A stretch of DNA of 64,000 bases, taken from assembly GCA_023055505.1 (NCBI GenBank), contig JALIRH010000007.1:16536273-16600272 (forward strand), read 5' to 3'. This DNA comes from Callipepla californica brunnescens (taxonomy: Eukaryota; Chordata; Aves; Galliformes; Odontophoridae). The position numbers were made by a program, and so were the translations under genes. A model generated the notes under the pieces. The model had not been told where the DNA came from. It worked only from the letters and a program-made list of their open reading frames with translations, and ran no database searches. Shown here piece by piece: positions 53,978 to 64,000 of this stretch (its first letter is position 1; the number at the start of each line of letters is the position of its first letter).

Positions 53978-54453
53978 TGTATCATCTATAGTTCCAGGTA
54001 TACCTGTCTCAGAAGAGAAGAGCTACGTACCCCAGAGGACTTTGCATTGCTTTGTATTTTTACCTTTTTCTCCTCAGAGGGAAAGATAAAAACTGTTCAC
54101 ATGTCATGAGACACTCTTTCCTTTGGGGATCAACCCAGCAGCAGGTGCTCGCTAGCCATCTCACCTTCAGTATTTAGCAGGTCTTTGGTTTATCAGTCAC
54201 TTTCTCTTGCTCATTTTATTTGATTTATTAGCCTCAATTCCAATTATATTTTATTATATTGTATTATATTGCATTCCAATATCTTATTTAGAAAGATAAT
54301 TTGCTTTCCTCCTCAGACCATTGCTGCTGTTTTGATTTTAGGCCCATCTCCCTCCTCTTTTTTCACTTTCCCTGTTCCCTTTCCCTGGGTCATGGGTCCA
54401 TGGGTCCTCTGCCCCAGTCATCATGGAACCAGGCCAAACCAGCCCATAAACCA
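53978..54453 (-). mobile_element. Solo LTR, same family as 48.1 kb, opposite orientation
   Basis: Read on the minus strand it runs from TGGTTTATGGGCTGGTTTGG through GATGACTGGGGCAG, GGAGATGGGCCTA, the TATA-like core (ATTATATTTTATTATATTG on the plus strand), AGCACCTGCTGCTGGG and GACATGTGAAC to GATACACA near 53978. The match to the 48.1-kb copy covers the full length, with many substitutions and small indels. No internal retroviral sequence flanks it. It lies 122 bp downstream of the CR1 terminus. Family name not assigned. Confidence 0.65.
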
Positions 54454-54834
54454 CTGATGGGGAAAAATGTCAAAAAACTATTTCTTGGCCCAGTAGTAAT
54501 CCAACAGAAGGAAGATTTTTTCAGACTTCTCTGCACGTGTATAAGGTAATACATCTTTTTCTTGTCAGAGCATTCAACTAGACTAATTCTTAAATTTAAC
54601 CAGATTGAAAAACAAAAACATATTTAGTCTGGCATTTCAACATGTATTTGATATGTGACTGAAATATTGTGTTTCCTGAAATTGGAAATTGTTTGTGGTC
54701 ATATTTTTTACTTTTTAATAACTGTCTGGTTAACTGGCTTTTCTAGGGACCTTATCAGGACTTGCACTTTTTTCTTTTGTCTGAAATATTCCAGTACCAC
54801 AAAAGGTTAAGCAGAATAATGTTATTGTTAGAGG
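54454..54834. other. Non-coding spacer
   Basis: This 380-bp stretch lies between the LTR and the next CR1. I recognise nothing in it. Confidence 0.55.
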
Positions 54835-55180
54835 AGCTAAGAACTGTCTTCTATGTCTATAAATATCTAAGAAGCAGGAGACAAAGGGATGGGGATGAGG
54901 CTGGAGTCTTCTCAGCAGTGGCGATAGGACGAAGGGAAATGGCCACAAACTGATGCATAGGAAGTTTTGTACAAATGTGCGTGGGAACTTCTTCACAGTT
55001 CAGTGACGGAGCACTGGCACAGACTGCACAGAGAGGTGGTGGAGTTTCCTTCTCTGGAGAAGTTCAAGGCCTGCCTGGATGCCTACTTGTGCAACCTGGG
55101 CTGGGGGGCTGCTTTGGCAGGGGGAATGGACTAACTGATCTCTAGAGGTCCCTTCCAACCCCTACAATTCTGTGATTCCA
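54835..55180 (+). mobile_element. CR1 LINE, 5'-truncated 3' end
   Basis: It carries the CR1 3' UTR in sense orientation: TCTATAAATATCTAAGAAGC, GTGGGAACTTCTTCACAGTT, GAGCACTGGCACAGACTGCA, TCTCTAGAGGTCCCTTCCAA and the terminal CTACAATTCTGTGATTCC. The 5' edge is approximate. The body differs from the copy at 53.0 kb, so it is a separate insertion of another CR1 subfamily. Confidence 0.92.
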
Positions 55181-60265
<5,085 letters not shown>

Positions 60266-60702
60266 TAGGTCACTGAAAGAAATGTACCCCATTTATTTCC
60301 ATGGAAACTACAACAGATACAAGGAGTACAGTAACACTGTTTGAAGAGGAAATTTTCAGCTACAGAACACTGTCACTACTGCTGAAACACACCTCTCTAC
60401 TCACTCTACTCCCTTCCACTGTTTGGTCTCAGTAAACATTCAGAAAACACTGATGAATGTCAATGAGTGCAATTTTTCCTTCATGGAGGAACTGAATACC
60501 ACAGTATTGCTTCATACACACTTCCATGTCAGACACAATCTTGTCAGACTACCCCTCTGCTGCTGTTTGTCACAGAGCAACAAAATGTAAAGAAATATTG
60601 GTGAGAAAGTTCAGACTTTGCTGACATATCATAGATACCAGCCTCTGATATTGTGGATCAACATAAAAAAATAGGTGGTATTACTTTTGGAGCAGCCCGC
60701 TT
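60266..60702 (-). mobile_element. Short mariner derivative (Galluhop/Mariner1_GG-like)
   Basis: On the minus strand it starts at the TIR near 60702 (GCTGCTCCAAAAGTAATACC) and ends in a degraded TIR at about 60266 (TAGGTCACTGAAAGAAATGT on the plus strand). From the ATG at 60527 (minus) the reading gives the helix-turn-helix start of mariner transposase (MKQYCGIQFLHEGK, IDIHQCFLNVY, stop, DQTVEG). The C-terminal tail seen in the 43.6-kb copy is missing here. The terminal block with TTTCCATGGAAACTACAACA is shared by all three copies. Confidence 0.82.
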
Positions 60703-61925
60703 GTAGCAAAAACATTGAATAGCAATGGCAACTTTTTCCTTTGTCATTATAATGCATCATGAACTTGGGCAAGTTCTGTACCTTAAATGGTTCTATTTTT
60801 CCATTTCTAATCTAACATTCTTAGTGGAATAACGTTGTATGAAATTTTAGTTAATGTTCCTAAAACTTTCTTATATTTCTGAATGACAAATCAGGAACTA
60901 AAAATCCAGGCATCAGTTAACTCAGTAAGTAAATGACCTCTAAAATTAAATAAAAAGTACTAGATGTACAACTTATTTTAAGTATTCACTCAAATGTTTT
61001 CCAGAATTGGTTCTGTAGTGTCACGTTTACTATAATATTCTGCATTTTTAGACACTCATATTTGGAAGTTTTAGGGGATATGTAATATATAGGAAATAGG
61101 TTTATCTTGATATTGCTTTATCTGAATTTGTTTTCCTGGAAGACTTTAGGAAGGTCCTTTGGCAAGTAGGTGCATGGTCTATGACTTTTCTTTAATCATT
61201 CATAACTCGCTGAAAAAAAAATCCACAATTTCAGTTTGTGTCTTTAACACAAATGATTAAAATAAAAACAAAATTACTATGAGTCAACTCACATTCTTTC
61301 CATCCAAAATAGAAAACACATTGCCATGCATTTAATGACCACTGCACATAGCCCGTATGGTTAACTCCATATTTTATTCTGGAAACACCCAGAACCAAAT
61401 GTTAATTAGAAAGGAAGAATTGCCTTGGTTGTTGCTGTTTGTTTTACTCATGTGCTGCAACACACACACATAGATTCAATTTTATATCAAAAGGACTAAG
61501 GTTCTTTGAAAACTCTATTTGAGACTAAGAAATATGAACACTTTAAAAATGGTTAAAATGACAGAAAAAGGATGCATTGCATAGACCACAACCTTTTCTT
61601 GTCAACAAGATCCTAAAAGTGAACAAACTGATTGAATAGTAGCATGAAATCTGATTTGCACTAATCAGCCAGAAACAAAGGGAGCATGAAATAAATCAGT
61701 TGTGGTAATTTCATGCTTTATGACATATGTTTTTCAACACAACAAAAACACTCACAAGATCCAATTAGATGTTGACACAATAAACTTTTGGAAAGTCAGT
61801 TGAAGGAGTTTCATTTTTCTGTAGTATAAGTTAAGATGTATTATGATCTGCAATATTTGCATAGTCTATGTAGTTCAAGACTGCCTACAACATTCTTAAC
61901 AGAAATATTTTCAGAATGACATAGA

Positions 61926-61999
61926 ATACCTTTGTGCTTTTCATTTTTTTCACTTATACACATACCTTTGTGCTTTTCATTTTTTTCACTTATACACAT
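61926..61999. repeat. 36-bp near-perfect tandem duplication
   Basis: Unit 1 begins at 61926 and unit 2 at 61962. Both read ATACCTTTGTGCTTTTCATT, continue through a T-run and TTCACTTATACACAT, and show no difference over the unit. Confidence 0.95.
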
Positions 62000-62321
62000 G
62001 ACTTCTCATGGGCAGTCTTAGGCTGCTAGAGTCAACTAAATTGTATGAACTATACATTATAAGAGAGTTTCCTACCAAATTATTTGCTGGTTAGACACAT
62101 CAGTAGAAAATCTAATTATCTAAACAATATTTACACTAATTAATTAAAATGTTGATAACCAATACTTACATAAAATAGTTATTTAATAGAGAAACCTGAT
62201 TGTTTCTCTGCTATTAAATATCTTAAGTCAGATCATCGGGATGTGCAATTTAGTTAGGTAAATAAATGCAATTTTTTCCTTTCAAATTACACTGAATTGA
62301 ATATATCCAGAATTTCTCTTT

Positions 62322-62338
62322 AAAAAAAAAAAAAAAAA
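62322..62338. repeat. A-run, 17 bp
   Basis: A homopolymer with no recognised retroposon body upstream. Confidence 0.95.
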
Positions 62339-63502
62339 GATTTAGGATAAACAGTTTGATGGTATTTTTTGGTGCTTATTTATGCTTAGAATTTTGATAC
62401 TAAATCTGCACCAATAAATAATAATGATAACCAAAACCAATCACCATCCTAAACTGTTAATTTTAGTTTTGCCTAGCATTGAGACTTCGTAAGTATTTCT
62501 GAAGACATATCTACAAGGTCCACAGAGACACGCTGGAGGTCAACTTCAGCACTAAATGTTATGAAAAATGGAAACCTGCCAAAGGAAAAGCTGGACACAA
62601 CTAGCACTTAAAATTTCAGAAGTAAAGATTTTATAGATTCTTCTGTTCATCAATCTAAACTGAGGCAGAAATGTATAGTATCACTTCAGCAGCTAGAGTT
62701 CTTTTAGTGTTACAGTGACACCATTTATCAAAAGAGCATTTATTTTAAATAACAGATGAGTGTCACTTGCTGACTGCCAAGCACAGAAAACAGTTATGAT
62801 ACTGAATAACACCAAAGCTCAGTCTCCTTTCCTTCTCCTTTGCCAGCAATAGTAAGAATAAAAGAATGCCATTAAAAGCTCAAGAGCTCTTACAAAGACT
62901 GAGGAAATGAATAGCCTGCAGATTAGCCTTAAAGAGAGTTTAAATATCTGTGTCTGTCTAACAGTACTTAAAGCAAAAAATCTCTGTCTCCTTGCAGTTC
63001 AAAGAAGCTTAGTTTAAGTAGTTAGAAAGGCGCGGCAAAAATACAAAATTTGGCATAATATTTCAGATTTTCTAAGTTAAAACCTGGATTGAAATCAGAC
63101 TTTTCAAAACTTCACACAATCTTGATTTTTAAAACCTAAATCCAGTGCTGAAATACAAATCTCAAGTGAACTAAGCCCCCAAACTTTATTAGCTACAAAT
63201 TAAAAGATGCATTTTCCATTTCATGACGGCTATCATCTGGAAATTTGTGTGAAAGTGATAATATGTGCTTGCAGCTCTAGATCATTTCCACAGTGAACAA
63301 GGCAGGGGAGGGTCTGTCCAGATCTCTTCCAGGGCAGAGGGCTTCAGATTTTGAGTTTAAGAGCGGGGAACTGCATCTGGACCTAGAGAAGGTGCTAACG
63401 ATGTGAAATCTGTTAGCAAGGTCTGTGTTTTGTTTTTTTTTGTGCAGCTTACTGCCCTAGAGCTGAAGGTTATGTGAGTACAAAGCTTTACAATCCCTAG
63501 TC

Positions 63503-63615
63503 TTCCTCATTATTACAGATAAAGAAAATGTGATAGGAATTAAACAGCTTATTTAAGGCCACAGGAAATTTCAGAGGCATAACAAATTCAGACATCTCTC
63601 TGAGGCTATTGTGCT
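63503..63615 (+). repeat. Possible ancient MIR-like SINE remnant
   Basis: The order of blocks CTCATTATTACAGATAAAGA, GGAATTAAACAGCTTATTTA, AGGCCACAGG, CAGAGGCATAACAAATTCAG and TATTGTGCTTACTA follows the MIR core and 3' region (cattttacagatgaggaaac, then gaggttaagtaacttgccc, then aaggtcacacag). Each block is diverged. MIR-type SINEs are old enough to occur as rare remnants in birds. Visual alignment only. Confidence 0.45.
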
Positions 63616-63816
63616 TACTAGATTATAGAAATGTCAAGATGGTTTGTTTAGCACAAACCATTCAATTTTAAAATATTTTAAGACATTTACACTTTTTTTA
63701 ATAGTAGTCAGGCCCAGCAGAGGAACTCTCTGCTCTAGATCTGGCCGTCCACAGTCTGTCTTGCTCTGATCTGCTCATGATCTGTTCTTGGTTAAGTATG
63801 TTCAGTAAAGAAGGAA

Positions 63817-63848
63817 GAATCGTATGCACAGGGAAGTGCATACGATTC
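63817..63848. repeat. Perfect 13-bp inverted repeat (hairpin)
   Basis: Arms GAATCGTATGCAC (63817-63829) and GTGCATACGATTC (63836-63848) are exact reverse complements around a 6-base loop AGGGAA. The pairing does not extend past the arms. Each arm has one CpG, which is scarce in this AT-rich context. Confidence 0.95.
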
Positions 63849-64000
63849 CACAAAAATAATGAAGAACAGAGTAAGCCAGGTTGCATGTCCATCTTTGAAA
63901 ACTAAATTTCCAAATTATCTCCCTTTCTAAGCAGCCAGCAGTGCCACATGGCACTGTGCCAGGGGATACAGCAATCTGGTCAGTCAGTTTTTACAATGAC

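Larger units (their letters stand above)
60703..64000. other. Unique AT-rich DNA with a tandem duplication and hairpin
   Basis: No gene is supported. It holds a 36-bp tandem duplication (61926-61999), an A-run of 17 (62322-62338), a possible MIR-like SINE remnant (63503-63615) and a perfect hairpin (63817-63848). The open frame at 63698-63892 minus spans the hairpin and has no recognisable domain. Confidence 0.5.

Overview
This window reads as AT-rich vertebrate intergenic or deep-intronic DNA from a bird, most likely a galliform (chicken, turkey or quail group). The main evidence is the repeat content. Several copies carry the CR1 3' end with its ATTCTATG-type terminal repeats, and there are short mariner copies of the Galluhop/Mariner1_GG kind known from chicken. 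No Alu, B1 or mammalian L1-type sequence is visible. I found no protein-coding gene that I can support, no rRNA or tRNA gene, no CRISPR array and no bacterial-type operon. Open reading frames are short (150 codons or fewer). The recognisable ones lie inside decayed transposons or simple repeats.

Layout: 1-3.8 kb is unique AT-rich DNA. A CR1 3' end (minus strand) lies at 3.85-4.23 kb, followed by 7.6 kb of unique sequence. At 11.9-13.4 kb a CR1 tail abuts a short mariner derivative, and a second CR1 tail follows. At 16.2-17.3 kb there is a minus-strand CR1 that keeps pieces of both its endonuclease and reverse transcriptase regions. At 18.3-19.5 kb a plus-strand CR1 runs from reverse transcriptase to its 3' end. 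19.5-31.5 kb is largely unique, with a TATC/TGTC microsatellite at 26.6 kb. A CR1 3' end lies at 31.5 kb. 31.7-43.6 kb is the longest stretch without recognised transposons and holds possible conserved regulatory DNA near 38.5-39.0 kb. A second mariner derivative sits at 43.6-44.1 kb. 48-55 kb is a transposon cluster: an LTR (plus), a CR1 (plus), a related LTR in the opposite orientation, and another CR1 (plus). A pure TTTC tract of about 140 bp lies at 56.6 kb. A third mariner derivative (minus strand) is at 60.3-60.7 kb. A possible ancient MIR-like SINE and a 13-bp perfect hairpin are near 63.5-63.85 kb.

No genes work together here. The biology on display is transposon decay: CR1 retrotransposition and truncation, internal deletion of mariner to short derivatives, and LTRs left without an internal retroviral region. 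I saw no convincing undescribed system. The best candidates for a second look are the shared deletion structure of the three mariner copies, the inverted LTR pair, the CR1 that is deleted internally instead of only 5'-truncated, two exon-like segments with good splice signals, the hairpin, and a homeodomain-site-rich block.
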